In this document: positions 26,080 through 34,788 of the stretch, one piece after another | How the letters are laid out: each line of letters begins with the position of its first letter | How positions within the stretch are numbered: the first letter of the stretch is position 1 | From: Bacteroidota bacterium | GTDB lineage: Bacteria > Bacteroidota > Bacteroidia > Chitinophagales > Chitinophagaceae | Assembly: GCA_028875875.1 (NCBI GenBank) | Contig: JAGWUV010000012.1 | Span: 23,205-87,204 of the forward strand | Reading direction: 5' to 3' | DNA: 64,000 nucleotides | The notes under the pieces: model-generated | The model's database searches: none | Seen by the model: the letters and a program-made list of their open reading frames with translations, nothing else | Told to the model about the DNA's origin: nothing | Position numbers and translations under genes: made by a program

Positions 26080-28425
26080 ATGGCTGAGAATACTGATAAT
26101 ATTGAGCTTAAAAAGTTTTATGTAAATCTTCAGCAGGACATCCGGACAGATCAATTGTCCGATGAAGAAGGTGGAACGCTTGAGCAGTTATTTACGCAAT
26201 ATGCAGGTAATTTTTTATCAGGCTCTGGTGAAGTTGAAAATATTAGGGTTGCATATGATGAGAAGATTCTGAAAACAGGTGTTCAGCACAAAATCAATGC
26301 ATACGCATTATCTGATAATTACGAAACACTTGATCTTATCATAACAGTATATAATGGCACAGATGAAGTATCTGTTGTCTCTAAAGCTGAAATAGATAAG
26401 GCGTCTAAAAGAGTTTCGAATTTTTTTAAAAATGCTGTTTACAAGGATTATGTGAATGAAATTGAAGAGTCCTCTGAAATCTTTCAGTTAGCTGCATCTT
26501 TGGCAGAATATAAGGATATCAAAGATTCTTTGGTTAGAGTCAACCTTCTGATTCTTACAGATGGCCTGTATATGGGTGAGCCTCCGGTTAGTCATTCTAT
26601 TTCAGGGTATCCTGTTTTCTTTAAAGTTGTAGACATAAACTACTTGTATAATATTTCTGAAAAATCACATATCCCTATTGAAATTGATTTTAAATCTGAT
26701 GGTTTTAAAATTCCATGCATTAAATCACCTTCTGTTAATGAGGAATACCAGTCTTATTTGGCAATTATTCCAGGAGATGCTTTGGTAAATATTTACGAGC
26801 GTTTTGGTTCACGTTTACTGGAACAAAATGTTCGTTCATTTTTACAGTTCACAGGCAAGGTCAACAATGGTATAAGGCAAACGATTTTAAATGAGCCGCA
26901 TATGTTTCTTGCTTTTAACAATGGTATCGCTGCAACAGCTGATTCTCTTGAACTGGAAAATTCTGAGGATGGTCTCGGGGTATACATTAATAGCGTTAAA
27001 GATCTTCAAATAGTAAATGGTGGTCAGACAACAGCCTCAATTTATTATACCTGGAAAAAAGACAAACGAAACGTATCAAATGTTTTTGTCCAGGTAAAGT
27101 TATCTGTAGTAAAAAACAAGGAAAATTTCAGCAGTATAGTTAGTCGTATATCAGAATATGCGAATACTCAAAATAAAGTTTCTGTTTCTGATTTAAGTTC
27201 TAACAGACCATTTCATATCGAAATGGAAAAACTATCACGTAATATTTGGGCACCACCTGCTGAAGGCTATTCTGTACAAACAAGGTGGTTTTACGAAAGA
27301 GCGAGAGGCCAGTATAAAAATGCCAGAAAAAAGGAAGAATATTCAAAGTCTAAGGTAAAAGCTTTTGATTTAAAGAATCCCAAAAATCAAATGTTTACTA
27401 AAGAAGACCTTGCCAAATATATAAATTCATATGAAGAAGTTACCGATGCAAAAAAGATCATTATTGGCCCACATTTCGTAGTAAAAGGGAATCAAAAGAA
27501 CTATGTTCAGTTTATGAATCATAACCTTCCGGGAAAAATAGATAGTGTATATTTTGAGGATCTTATAGCTAAAGCAATTCTTTTTCGGGCTGCTGAGAAA
27601 AAATATGGTGTTAAACCAAATTCAATTGGTGACATGCGTTATGTGACTGTTCCTTACACTATAGCTTATCTGAATTATAAAATAAAATCCAAGCTGGATT
27701 TGTACAAAATCTGGAAGGCTCAGAATATTTCAGAAAATTTAAAAGTGCTGCTTTTTGATCTGATGATTGAAGTGGAAAATTTCATAAAAAACAATGCTCC
27801 CAGGTCTTTATACGGAGAATGGGCGAAGAAAGAGGAATGCTGGCTTGAGCTTAAGAAGCAGGAGTTCAATATAAACTATGAATTAATTAAAACTGATCTT
27901 GAAACAGCCAGTTCAAATATTTCAAGAAGAAGAATCAACATAGAGGATAATGCCCATTTGCAGATAGCAGAAGATGAGCAGAAAATAAAGTCTATACCCT
28001 CAAAGATTTGGCAGGCCATAGAGGAATGGGGTAAAACAACTGAAATGCTTTCTGTTCAGCAACAGAATCTTGCCTGGAATCTTTCTGTTAAAGTAAAATC
28101 TTTTTCTAAATTGACTGACTATGAAAGGATAAGTGGATGTAAAATTTTAGATATCGTAATTGAAAACGCATCAGATCTGTTGGAAGATGTTGATGAAATA
28201 AACGAGTCTATCAATACCCCCTCTCAAAATACCACTCCCCCAGAAATAACTCTTGATGTTATAAAAAAAATGGTCGATTGGGATAGAAAAAATAAAAGAC
28301 TAAAACCTCATCATTTCAGGTTAATGTTCGATATAGTTAATGGTAAAGAAGAGCTTACAGAACAAAACAAAAAATATTGCCTAATGAATTACAATTTTAT
28401 CTCAAAATATGGGTTTAAAATCTGA
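26080..28425 (+). CDS. AIPR family (abortive infection phage resistance) protein
   Basis: 781 residues starting one base after the DUF4420 stop. The AIPR core runs from about residue 230: NIYERFGSRLLEQNVRSFL, then NEPHMFLAFNNGIAATADSLE with the FNNGI motif at 279-283, then LQIVNGGQTTASIYY near 313. AIPR proteins are associated with abortive-infection phage defence; the mechanism is unknown. The C-terminal 200 residues are charged and not recognised. It is the last gene of the long run that begins with the methyltransferase; no strong hairpin follows. Confidence 0.87.
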   Translation: MAENTDNIELKKFYVNLQQDIRTDQLSDEEGGTLEQLFTQYAGNFLSGSGEVENIRVAYDEKILKTGVQHKINAYALSDNYETLDLIITVYNGTDEVSVVSKAEIDKASKRVSNFFKNAVYKDYVNEIEESSEIFQLAASLAEYKDIKDSLVRVNLLILTDGLYMGEPPVSHSISGYPVFFKVVDINYLYNISEKSHIPIEIDFKSDGFKIPCIKSPSVNEEYQSYLAIIPGDALVNIYERFGSRLLEQNVRSFLQFTGKVNNGIRQTILNEPHMFLAFNNGIAATADSLELENSEDGLGVYINSVKDLQIVNGGQTTASIYYTWKKDKRNVSNVFVQVKLSVVKNKENFSSIVSRISEYANTQNKVSVSDLSSNRPFHIEMEKLSRNIWAPPAEGYSVQTRWFYERARGQYKNARKKEEYSKSKVKAFDLKNPKNQMFTKEDLAKYINSYEEVTDAKKIIIGPHFVVKGNQKNYVQFMNHNLPGKIDSVYFEDLIAKAILFRAAEKKYGVKPNSIGDMRYVTVPYTIAYLNYKIKSKLDLYKIWKAQNISENLKVLLFDLMIEVENFIKNNAPRSLYGEWAKKEECWLELKKQEFNINYELIKTDLETASSNISRRRINIEDNAHLQIAEDEQKIKSIPSKIWQAIEEWGKTTEMLSVQQQNLAWNLSVKVKSFSKLTDYERISGCKILDIVIENASDLLEDVDEINESINTPSQNTTPPEITLDVIKKMVDWDRKNKRLKPHHFRLMFDIVNGKEELTEQNKKYCLMNYNFISKYGFKI

Positions 28426-28507
28426 ATTATAAAAAGCCCTGACAGCCACTCATCAATTCCACTAACCTATTAATAAAATATATCCTATATTCAATTAAAA
28501 ATCCTGC

Positions 28508-29221
28508 ATGTTCGAATACAACAAAAAATATCCTCCTTTCCAAATCTATACCACTTGGCTCTCCATTGGCGAATTGCATATATTCTACGAGAAAGACCTG
28601 GTTTTACTATGGGGCTGTTATGGTGATCTGGTTACAAACGATGTAAAATGTATCGAACTGGAGACTACTTTCGACATGCTGAGCGATCTTCTGGACATTG
28701 CATGCAGGGAATATGAAGAGGATACGCAGGAAGTGATACGGGTAATTGCCAATACCATGGCCAATTGTAAAGACGAGGAATGTACCGTGATCGATATTGG
28801 CGAATTGGGCGGCTTGAATATTGAAGACCAGATTTTTGCTCTTACCCTTTTATTCGAATCACTGGAACCGAAAGACCTCGAGTTAAAAGAGCATGGCGAA
28901 GAACCGGAAGCCAACGAGGAATCAGAAGAAACCGATGATGAACCGGAACAACCACGGTATGCCATTTCCGGCTTATTCCCAAACAAAAATCTTCTTCCCT
29001 CTTTCTATGATTACGAGAACCCGGAGAGGCCAATTGACAAGCCCCTCCTTTACAACCAACTCTTAGCCATTCGTTTCTACTTTTACCTACTCTGTAAAGC
29101 GGCCATGCCCGATAACCAGGCCAGGCATTATTCCGGCCTCACTGATACCTTGATCTATACCCTTTCTGAAATCCAATACAATGCATTGGATGGATTCAAT
29201 GATGAAGAGGAAGAAGAATGA
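28508..29221 (+). CDS. Highly acidic hypothetical protein
   Basis: 237 residues, extremely rich in Asp/Glu, with an acidic linker (residues about 125-150) and an acidic tail ending DGFNDEEEEE. No family recognised. There is a helical segment in the second half (NQLLAIRFYFYLLCKAAMPDNQARHY). It lies 82 bases after the AIPR gene, outside the overlapping run. Codon use is more GC-rich than in the defence genes. Acidic proteins in such places can be DNA mimics, but nothing specific here shows that. Confidence 0.7.
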   Translation: MFEYNKKYPPFQIYTTWLSIGELHIFYEKDLVLLWGCYGDLVTNDVKCIELETTFDMLSDLLDIACREYEEDTQEVIRVIANTMANCKDEECTVIDIGELGGLNIEDQIFALTLLFESLEPKDLELKEHGEEPEANEESEETDDEPEQPRYAISGLFPNKNLLPSFYDYENPERPIDKPLLYNQLLAIRFYFYLLCKAAMPDNQARHYSGLTDTLIYTLSEIQYNALDGFNDEEEEE

Positions 29222-29258
29222 TTAGAAATATAACTGTAAGGAAGGTTATAATTATTTA

Positions 29259-29741
29259 TTACTTATCACCTGCTCTTTCATTCAATTCTTTATAGGCAAG
29301 TATAATTTCTGTAAGCTGTGTATTGCTCTTATGCAGTAACATAGAATTGTAAATTGCTGTACCCTCAACAATAGCAAGCCCATCTTCTTTTATTAAAGAA
29401 CCATCATTATAAGAATAAAACCAAATATCAAATTTTCTTTTCCTGGCATACTGGCGTGCATCTGTACTGTCGCATACATACACAGCAACATTATCTATTT
29501 TGGTAAAGAATAAATTCATTACACTTGAAATAGTAGCCCCCACTCTATCATCACCGGGAGCCAAATCTGGGTCTCCTTCAATAGCATCAATATTAAACGA
29601 AAAAACAGGACAGGTAATGTGCTGATAATCTTGAAACATGTAACTATAATCCAGGAAATAAATCTTGTATATTATTCCTGCATCAGTTATAAACTCAAAA
29701 GAGTATTCATCATTTTCCAGTAATTGATAAGGGCTTAACAA
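29259..29741 (-). CDS. DUF6169-like protein
   Basis: About 160 residues if the TTG at 29741 is the start (LSPYQLLENDEYSFEFITDAGIIYKIYF); a TTG at 29816 would extend it by 25 residues over the upstream gene. The body (FSFNIDAIEGDPDLAPGDDRVGATISSVMNLFF, VYVCDSTDARQYARKRKFDIWFYSY) fits the DUF6169 family of Bacteroidota as I know it. Function unknown. It overlaps the upstream 57-residue gene in another frame, a common toxin-antitoxin arrangement, but no biochemical link is known to me. Confidence 0.6.
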   Translation of the reverse strand: MLSPYQLLENDEYSFEFITDAGIIYKIYFLDYSYMFQDYQHITCPVFSFNIDAIEGDPDLAPGDDRVGATISSVMNLFFTKIDNVAVYVCDSTDARQYARKRKFDIWFYSYNDGSLIKEDGLAIVEGTAIYNSMLLHKSNTQLTEIILAYKELNERAGDK

Positions 29742-29883
29742 AATTGAATTTTTCTTTAATGTCAGCAATTTTGCCCCCTTTTTGGATATGTTCACGAATA
29801 GCTTTTTTATCCTCAATCATTTTCTTGAAGATGGCAGCACCCTTGGAGCTTGTAGAAGTGATTATGTTCTCTTTGTTTTTCAT
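29710..29883 (-). CDS. 57-residue protein upstream of the DUF6169 gene
   Basis: From the ATG at 29883: MKNKENIITSTSSKGAAIFKKM, then IREHIQKGGKIADIKEKFNF. It is lysine-rich and helical, with IREHIQKGGKIADIKEKF resembling short peptides found upstream of similar small-gene pairs. The stop overlaps the start region of the DUF6169-like gene. It may be an antitoxin-like partner; this rests only on size and overlap. Confidence 0.5.
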   Translation of the reverse strand: MKNKENIITSTSSKGAAIFKKMIEDKKAIREHIQKGGKIADIKEKFNFVKPLSITGK

Positions 29884-30400
29884 GAACAACACAAAAATAG
29901 CTAAATTCCTTACTAAAATAAAAGCAATACTAAAATTACCAATACTCAAAACTAATAAAATTAGTACCAATGCAGTCTAACGTATTGATAAGTAATGGTT
30001 AATTAAATCAACAATTAAACAAAAAAGTCGGGGAAAACCTAGTCTTTTGCCAATCGGGGGCACCCCCAGGCCCCAAAACTTTCACTGCTATACTGGATAA
30101 AAAAAAGCAGTCTTACAAACCCCGCACCAATACTGGCAACCTGCCCCGGTGGGCATTGTGAAGATGGTAAAACTGCTGAGTAAAAATAATGCTATTGCCC
30201 AACTTTTCAAATCTCATTGTCTAAAAACACAATTCTGAATATAGGCTGGTTACCCACAAAATGTTCCTGCACGTTTATTGTAGGCCGCTCAATTCTAAGC
30301 TAAAAGCTGCTGTTGCCATACTAGAAGTATTTTGCTAATTCAGAGTGATAAAAAAGATATTAATTGTATTTAATACTTCACTCCTCCAAATCCCATCCTA

Positions 30401-30480
30401 AAAATTAGATTCCCCCTTAAATATTTGTCTTTCTTCGCTAATAAATTATATTAAATAGGATTGACGCAATGAGGATATAT
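30401..30480 (+). repeat. Diverged 80-bp repeat, copy 1
   Basis: Contains AAATATTTGT, TCTTCG, TAATAAATTATATT and GATTGACGCAATG in the same order as 40127-40215. About four of five bases agree when aligned by eye, with one small gap block. Each copy lies in front of a small membrane-protein gene. Confidence 0.6.
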
Positions 30481-30606
30481 CTTAAGTCTAAATAATTGCT
30501 TTAGCGGCGGTATAAGGATGATATCGAGTAATTATTAAACTCCCAAAACAACATTTATTACTAATTAATCTCAAAGACATGTCCTATTTTATGTACTTTT
30601 TGTAAA

Positions 30607-30641
30607 GTTTACTTGTCTTTTAGAAATGTTTACTTATCTTT
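30607..30641 (+). promoter_or_regulatory. Direct-repeat operator candidate upstream of the membrane/XRE pair
   Basis: GTTTACTTGTCTTT and GTTTACTTATCTTT are repeated with a 21-bp step (two helical turns), 25 bases before the ATG at 30666. TTTTTGTAAA just upstream matches the half-site found before hipB. Likely bound by the XRE protein of this pair. Confidence 0.45.
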
Positions 30642-30665
30642 ACGGCAACTAAACAATTTTAAAAT

Positions 30666-31061
30666 ATGGAACAATCGAAAAAACACACACAGTGGAACTC
30701 TATTATTTTCGCCCTCGTCCACGGAGCCACCTATTTGCCGGCAGTATGGCTGTTAAAGCATTATGTATTTGGGCAATTTGTTTCGGTAATTATTGCTATA
30801 GTGCCGATTATTACTTTCTCCATTTTTATTTTTAAACTAATCAAAGCCTTTTCGGTATTGGACGAAGTGAAGCAACGGGTACAACTGGAAGCCGTTGTAA
30901 TCGGCTTTTCATTGACAGCAATGTTGATGATGATCTTGTTTTTGCTAAGTCTGCGTAATATATCGAACGCCGGCTGGTTTGGCTATGGGGATCTGGTGTG
31001 TTATTGCTGGATATTTTATTTTGTTGGTTGGTTCATTTCGAAAAAAAAATACGGAATATGA
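30666..31061 (+). CDS. Small membrane protein paired with an XRE regulator
   Basis: 131 residues with four hydrophobic segments (AVWLLKHYVFGQFVSVIIAIVPI..., VVIGFSLTAMLMMILFLLSL, WIFYFVGWFI). No enzyme motif. The last bases overlap the ATG of the XRE gene as ATGA, so the two form an operon. Pairs of this type (a DUF2178-like membrane protein plus a small XRE regulator) are common in bacteria; the signal sensed is unknown. Confidence 0.7.
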   Translation: MEQSKKHTQWNSIIFALVHGATYLPAVWLLKHYVFGQFVSVIIAIVPIITFSIFIFKLIKAFSVLDEVKQRVQLEAVVIGFSLTAMLMMILFLLSLRNISNAGWFGYGDLVCYCWIFYFVGWFISKKKYGI

Positions 31062-31258
31062 AAAACACTATAAAGGTTGAACGTGCTAAGAAAAACTGGA
31101 CACAGGAAGATCTTGCTGGGAAAATCGGAATTTCGAGACAATCTGTTAACGCTATTGAAACAGGAAAGTTTATTCCCTCTACAGTTTTGGCTTTAAAAAT
31201 GGCGAAAGTTTTCGGCACAAATGTTGAATCAATTTTTCAACTTGAAAAACAAGATTAA
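31059..31258 (+). CDS. Small XRE-family regulator
   Basis: 66 residues from the ATG at 31059 (MKNTIKVERAKKNWTQEDLA). A single HTH (WTQEDLAGKIGISRQSVNAIETGKFIPSTVLALKMAKVFGTNVESIF) of the short YgzD-like type. It is translationally coupled to the membrane protein gene and is the likely repressor of the unit through the direct repeat at 30607-30641. Confidence 0.85.
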
Positions 31259-31500
31259 GACTGATATCTTAACCGCTAATACGAGCATTGGCAAAATACA
31301 GACGGACGGAAGCCGTGTCGTATCATTTGTTTCTAGTAGCATCAGCGTCTGCGGGACGGATCGGCCCAAGCGTTAAAATATATTTTCAATTTTTGTAACT
31401 TTAACCAATACCGGTCCGGGCAGACGTTTTTCAAATGCCGCCACAAAACGCCAAGCCCTATCCGCTAGCTCTAAGCAAAAAAATATATAAAACTTGACAA

Positions 31501-31749
31501 ATGAAAAATTTAATTATTTATTATTTTTTAATTTTTGTGCCATTGTTTTTATTAATCAACTTGGCAAAAAATAATTATTTGACAAGTGGGCAATTTGTTG
31601 CACTATTATTTTTTTATACATTTATTTATCGGACTTTGACAGACTATTATCGACTAAAAAGTAAAGATATTGTTGACAGAAAAGACTTTTGGAAAATTTT
31701 AGTGCCCGGGTCTAGACTAAAATATTTTCGTGACTTATATTTCATTTAA
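31501..31749 (+). CDS. Small hydrophobic orphan protein
   Basis: 82 residues with two hydrophobic segments (IIYYFLIFVPLFLLINL and FVALLFFYTFIYRTL) and a basic tail (VPGSRLKYFRDLYFI). Not recognised. It is a single gene between two long spacers. The 240-bp gap before it has no gene that I can support. Confidence 0.5.
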   Translation: MKNLIIYYFLIFVPLFLLINLAKNNYLTSGQFVALLFFYTFIYRTLTDYYRLKSKDIVDRKDFWKILVPGSRLKYFRDLYFI

Positions 31750-31860
31750 AAAGTTTGCTGACAAAAAAGTATGAAGAAAGCCCAAACCCTACAGCTACCA
31801 AAAGCATTTGCTTTACCGCTCGCCGCAACTGATTCAACACGCTAAAATTTTCATATATAA

Positions 31861-32409
31861 ATGGTAGCTATTGAAAAATATAAAGAGCTTATCACTTTGG
31901 GGTTGGACAAAAGGTTAGAAAGACTCAAAGGTGGAATTATCTTTGACGAATTTGATCCGGCGGTTGATAATGATAGAATTTTTCGGAATCGCTTAAACAG
32001 ATTCATTAAAAGGAAAAACACTGAAGGTCTTGAACGAATGTTACAAGATCTAATTCGAGATTTTGAGTTCAATTATGATCAGAAATTTGCAGAGGTTTTG
32101 TTTCAGGTATCCGGCTGTAAAATCGTACCTATCCCTTCTCAACCCAAAGCTTTTTCCACAAAAAGGCAAGTTCATATTAAATATTCAGGTAAAAAGGAAA
32201 ATTGCTTAACATGCGTTTCTATTGAATTGCCAACGGGCAGCGGTTCTATCTATTGTATTAGAGGAAAAAATCCTGTACTGACAGCTGATTGGTTAGACAG
32301 TCAAACTATTGAAATTCGGGTTCCAAGCGTACGTGAAGAAGTCAAAAGGGTCGAAATTGTTAAAATGTACAGTGAAACCATCCATATCCTTTACAAAGAA
32401 ATATGTTAA
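31861..32409 (+). CDS. Hypothetical cytoplasmic protein
   Basis: 182 residues, no signal or membrane segment. The first half is helical and charged (RNRLNRFIKRKNTEGLERMLQDLIRDFEFNYDQ). The second half is beta-rich (VHIKYSGKKENCLTCVSIEL, RGKNPVLTADWLDSQTIEIRVPS). No family recognised. It is a single gene, followed by a 470-bp gap that contains a repeat block. Confidence 0.6.
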   Translation: MVAIEKYKELITLGLDKRLERLKGGIIFDEFDPAVDNDRIFRNRLNRFIKRKNTEGLERMLQDLIRDFEFNYDQKFAEVLFQVSGCKIVPIPSQPKAFSTKRQVHIKYSGKKENCLTCVSIELPTGSGSIYCIRGKNPVLTADWLDSQTIEIRVPSVREEVKRVEIVKMYSETIHILYKEIC

Positions 32410-32550
32410 TTGCTTTAATGCGGCTAACAAAGCATTTCAACGATGGTAGGTCGCCGAACAACGTTCGTCATCACCACTAAGAAAATTGAGCATACCTTTC
32501 CCAACCCGTCTAATTCTTTCGACTATTTCATAAATAAAACCGGATTACTC

Positions 32551-32641
32551 ACAACATACTATTTTAACCAACAAAACGCCATTATTAAATTTTCCTCATA
32601 ATGCGAAGCCTGCTCTATCATTTAACATCTAACCCCCATCA
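32551..32641 (+). repeat. Direct repeat block, copy X
   Basis: About 95 bp (ACAACATACTATTTTAACC ... TTTAACATCTAACCCCCATCAC) that agrees with 35297-35387 at all but four positions by my count. Each copy runs straight into a heptamer array. Together the two copies flank the small membrane-protein cluster at 32884-35226. Confidence 0.85.
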
Positions 32642-32683
32642 CTTATACCGTACAACGTATAACGTACAACGTACAACTTATCC
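32642..32683 (+). repeat. CGTAYAA heptamer array, 6 units
   Basis: CTTATAC, CGTACAA, CGTATAA, CGTACAA, CGTACAA, CTTATCC in exact register with a 7-base step. Part of a family of four arrays in the island. Confidence 0.9.
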
Positions 32684-32883
32684 CCCCTTTCCTCCGGGTA
32701 CCAGCTCCCAAGCATAGAAACCTTACTATCTCTTAAGTAGAATAAATTATATTTTAATTAAAATACATTCCCAATCCTTAAATAAAATAAATTTGAAATA
32801 CTTTATACGCTTGGCTTAATGCTCTTTTTATCATAAAATTTCACAGGAATGGCTCAAGCCGGCCAGCACTAAAAGATGAGATT

Positions 32884-33228
32884 ATGGAAAAGACCAACAT
32901 ATTTCAAAAAGCACTACTGGTAATTTCAGTGCTGTTTCTTATTGCAAGCCTCATTTTTACCAGGTACAAGCATTTTTTAGAGATCGGGTTCTATTTGCCT
33001 GTAGCAATTTTTATGTTCCATAGTTTTATTAATTTTTTTCAATTGCTAAATGGTCCTTTAAAAGTAATATGGATAGCATGTATTGCTGGAGAGATAGCAG
33101 TAATTGTTTCACTTCTGATTTTTCCAGCCTATAAAGTGAGTGATACGGCAACCATACTTATACTGATATTTTCAATTACTTATAATAAAATTATAAAAAG
33201 AAGAAGGAGTGAAATCGCAAAAGCCTAA
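32884..33228 (+). CDS. Small integral membrane protein
   Basis: 114 residues with about four hydrophobic segments (ALLVISVLFLIASLIF, IGFYLPVAIFMFHSFINFF, VIWIACIAGEIAVIVSLLIF, ATILILIFSITYN) and a basic tail (KIIKRRRSEIAKA). No motif. First member of a cluster of five small membrane proteins between two copies of a 95-bp repeat. Not recognised. Confidence 0.55.
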   Translation: MEKTNIFQKALLVISVLFLIASLIFTRYKHFLEIGFYLPVAIFMFHSFINFFQLLNGPLKVIWIACIAGEIAVIVSLLIFPAYKVSDTATILILIFSITYNKIIKRRRSEIAKA

Positions 33229-33478
33229 GATTAAAAAAAGTATATTGGCCTTGTAGAATTGGTTTATATGCTTTCCCTTGTTTGACAAAATAATTTATTT
33301 TTTCTCAGACCTCAACCAAACTACTCAACCAAGCGCACTATACAGTTTATTCCCTTAAATATGTTTAATATGATAAGAATATCTTTTGGCACAATTGAAT
33401 TAGTTACCTGAAAAGTTTTTAACTGTACATAAGTATAGTAATATACATACTAATCATTTGTTGCGGAAAATTCATTCG

Positions 33479-33925
33479 ATGGCCACCTATCAACTTACAT
33501 TGGTTTCAAAAAGAAATTCGATTGTACTGTGTACACTATCGATCATATTTTATGTATTTGCACTGATTCAAATGACAACTCTACATACAAATGATATTCA
33601 TAAACAATTAATGCTCGTATTAACTATTTCTCTGTTCATTAACTTGTTATGGAAAAAATTTGCCACCGCCGTAATTGTACTCACTCTCGACCAAAAATCA
33701 ATTGAATTGAAATGGATAAAACAATTTCCATTCATAGAGCAGCCAGATAAGAAAATAGATAAAAATGAAATTATCAGTGTTAAAAACAGTATTAAAACAC
33801 CATTTACTTCCATCGAGCTTAGCCTTTCTAACGGAGAACAACTTAAGTTAAAATGTATTAATTGGTCAAAATTTGATACGCTAAGCAGTGTAAAAGATGA
33901 ATTAAAACAAAAGAATTACAAATAA
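33479..33925 (+). CDS. Membrane-anchored protein with a PH-like tail
   Basis: About 148 residues from the ATG at 33479 (MATYQLTLVSKRNS). Two N-terminal hydrophobic segments are followed by a beta-rich part (FATAVIVLTLDQKSIELKWIKQFPF, KNEIISVKNSIKTPFTSIELSLSNGEQLKLKCINW), which has the look of the bacterial PH/YcxB type that follows two transmembrane helices. It shares this layout with two neighbours. Function unknown. Confidence 0.55.
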   Translation: MATYQLTLVSKRNSIVLCTLSIIFYVFALIQMTTLHTNDIHKQLMLVLTISLFINLLWKKFATAVIVLTLDQKSIELKWIKQFPFIEQPDKKIDKNEIISVKNSIKTPFTSIELSLSNGEQLKLKCINWSKFDTLSSVKDELKQKNYK

Positions 33926-33960
33926 AACTGCCATCATTTCAATCAACTCCAAAATCACTG

Positions 33961-34206
33961 ATGATGAATGAAAATATAAAAACTAAATCCTCCTGGATAC
34001 AAAGGCCTTCCAAAAAGCAGATGATTGCAACCAATATAGCTTGGGTTATAGGAGGTAGTTTTCTAATTCTGGCTCTTACTAATTTTTTCCAGGTCTCAGT
34101 ATTCAAATCAAAGAACTTTGGGCCTTTCTTCATGATCATCCTCGCTACAACCACAGAAATAAGAGTAACCTATAATCATTTTAAAAATAAAAGCCCTGAT
34201 AAATGA
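33961..34206 (+). CDS. Small two-helix membrane protein
   Basis: 81 residues with two hydrophobic segments (IATNIAWVIGGSFLILAL and FGPFFMIILATTTE). It starts 35 bases after the preceding PH-like gene and is probably cotranscribed with it. Not recognised. Confidence 0.5.
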   Translation: MMNENIKTKSSWIQRPSKKQMIATNIAWVIGGSFLILALTNFFQVSVFKSKNFGPFFMIILATTTEIRVTYNHFKNKSPDK

Positions 34207-34321
34207 AACGGTATTCGTAAGTAGAGATCAATCACCACAAATGAGAACCACACTTCTTAGTTGCATAAGCAAGTGTAATATTGTTAAAACCGCCTCAACA
34301 TAAACTTTCCAACTATACAAT

Positions 34322-34744
34322 ATGGGTACACTCGTAATTAAAAGAAAAAAAGCTATTGTAGATTTTCTGGATCGCTATTCCATTTATATTGACAAGAAAT
34401 TTAACCAAACAATAGCAGCCAACCAGGTTGTAAAAATTACATTTACCGATACTGAAGAACATACATTACATTTTAGTAAGAGAGTGCAACGCAGTGCAGA
34501 ATTCAGCTTTACTGGAGATTCCGAAAATACTTTTGAAGTAGGCCCAAATACGATGCATAAAGTTTTAATAGGCGCTATCATTCTTTGCGGGTTATTGTTG
34601 ATAACGAAAAGTCTTTTTCTAACTGACACAACCCACCACAAAAAAATAGTTTCAATAGCTTCTACCATGATCACTATTACTTATCTCTTTTCAATTATTA
34701 TCCTGTCAGTCAGGAAAAATTGTTTCAATGTTAGAAGGATATAA
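34322..34744 (+). CDS. Membrane protein with an N-terminal beta domain
   Basis: 140 residues. A beta-rich start (DFLDRYSIYIDKKFNQTIAANQ, VKITFTDTEEHTLHF) is followed by two transmembrane segments (VLIGAIILCGLLLITKSLFL and IASTMITITYLFSIIILS). This is the reverse order of the PH-like neighbours. No family recognised; member of the small membrane cluster. Confidence 0.5.
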   Translation: MGTLVIKRKKAIVDFLDRYSIYIDKKFNQTIAANQVVKITFTDTEEHTLHFSKRVQRSAEFSFTGDSENTFEVGPNTMHKVLIGAIILCGLLLITKSLFLTDTTHHKKIVSIASTMITITYLFSIIILSVRKNCFNVRRI

Positions 34745-34788
34745 AATACAGCAGTTGGAAGAAAACACTTAATAAAAAGAACCTTACA

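Larger units (their letters stand above)
29884..30665. other. Long gene-free stretch
   Basis: About 780 bp without a convincing gene. It holds a C-rich tract near 30055-30075, a diverged copy of an 80-bp repeat (30401-30480) and the promoter region of the next gene (30595-30645). I see nothing coding in the rest. Confidence 0.6.
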
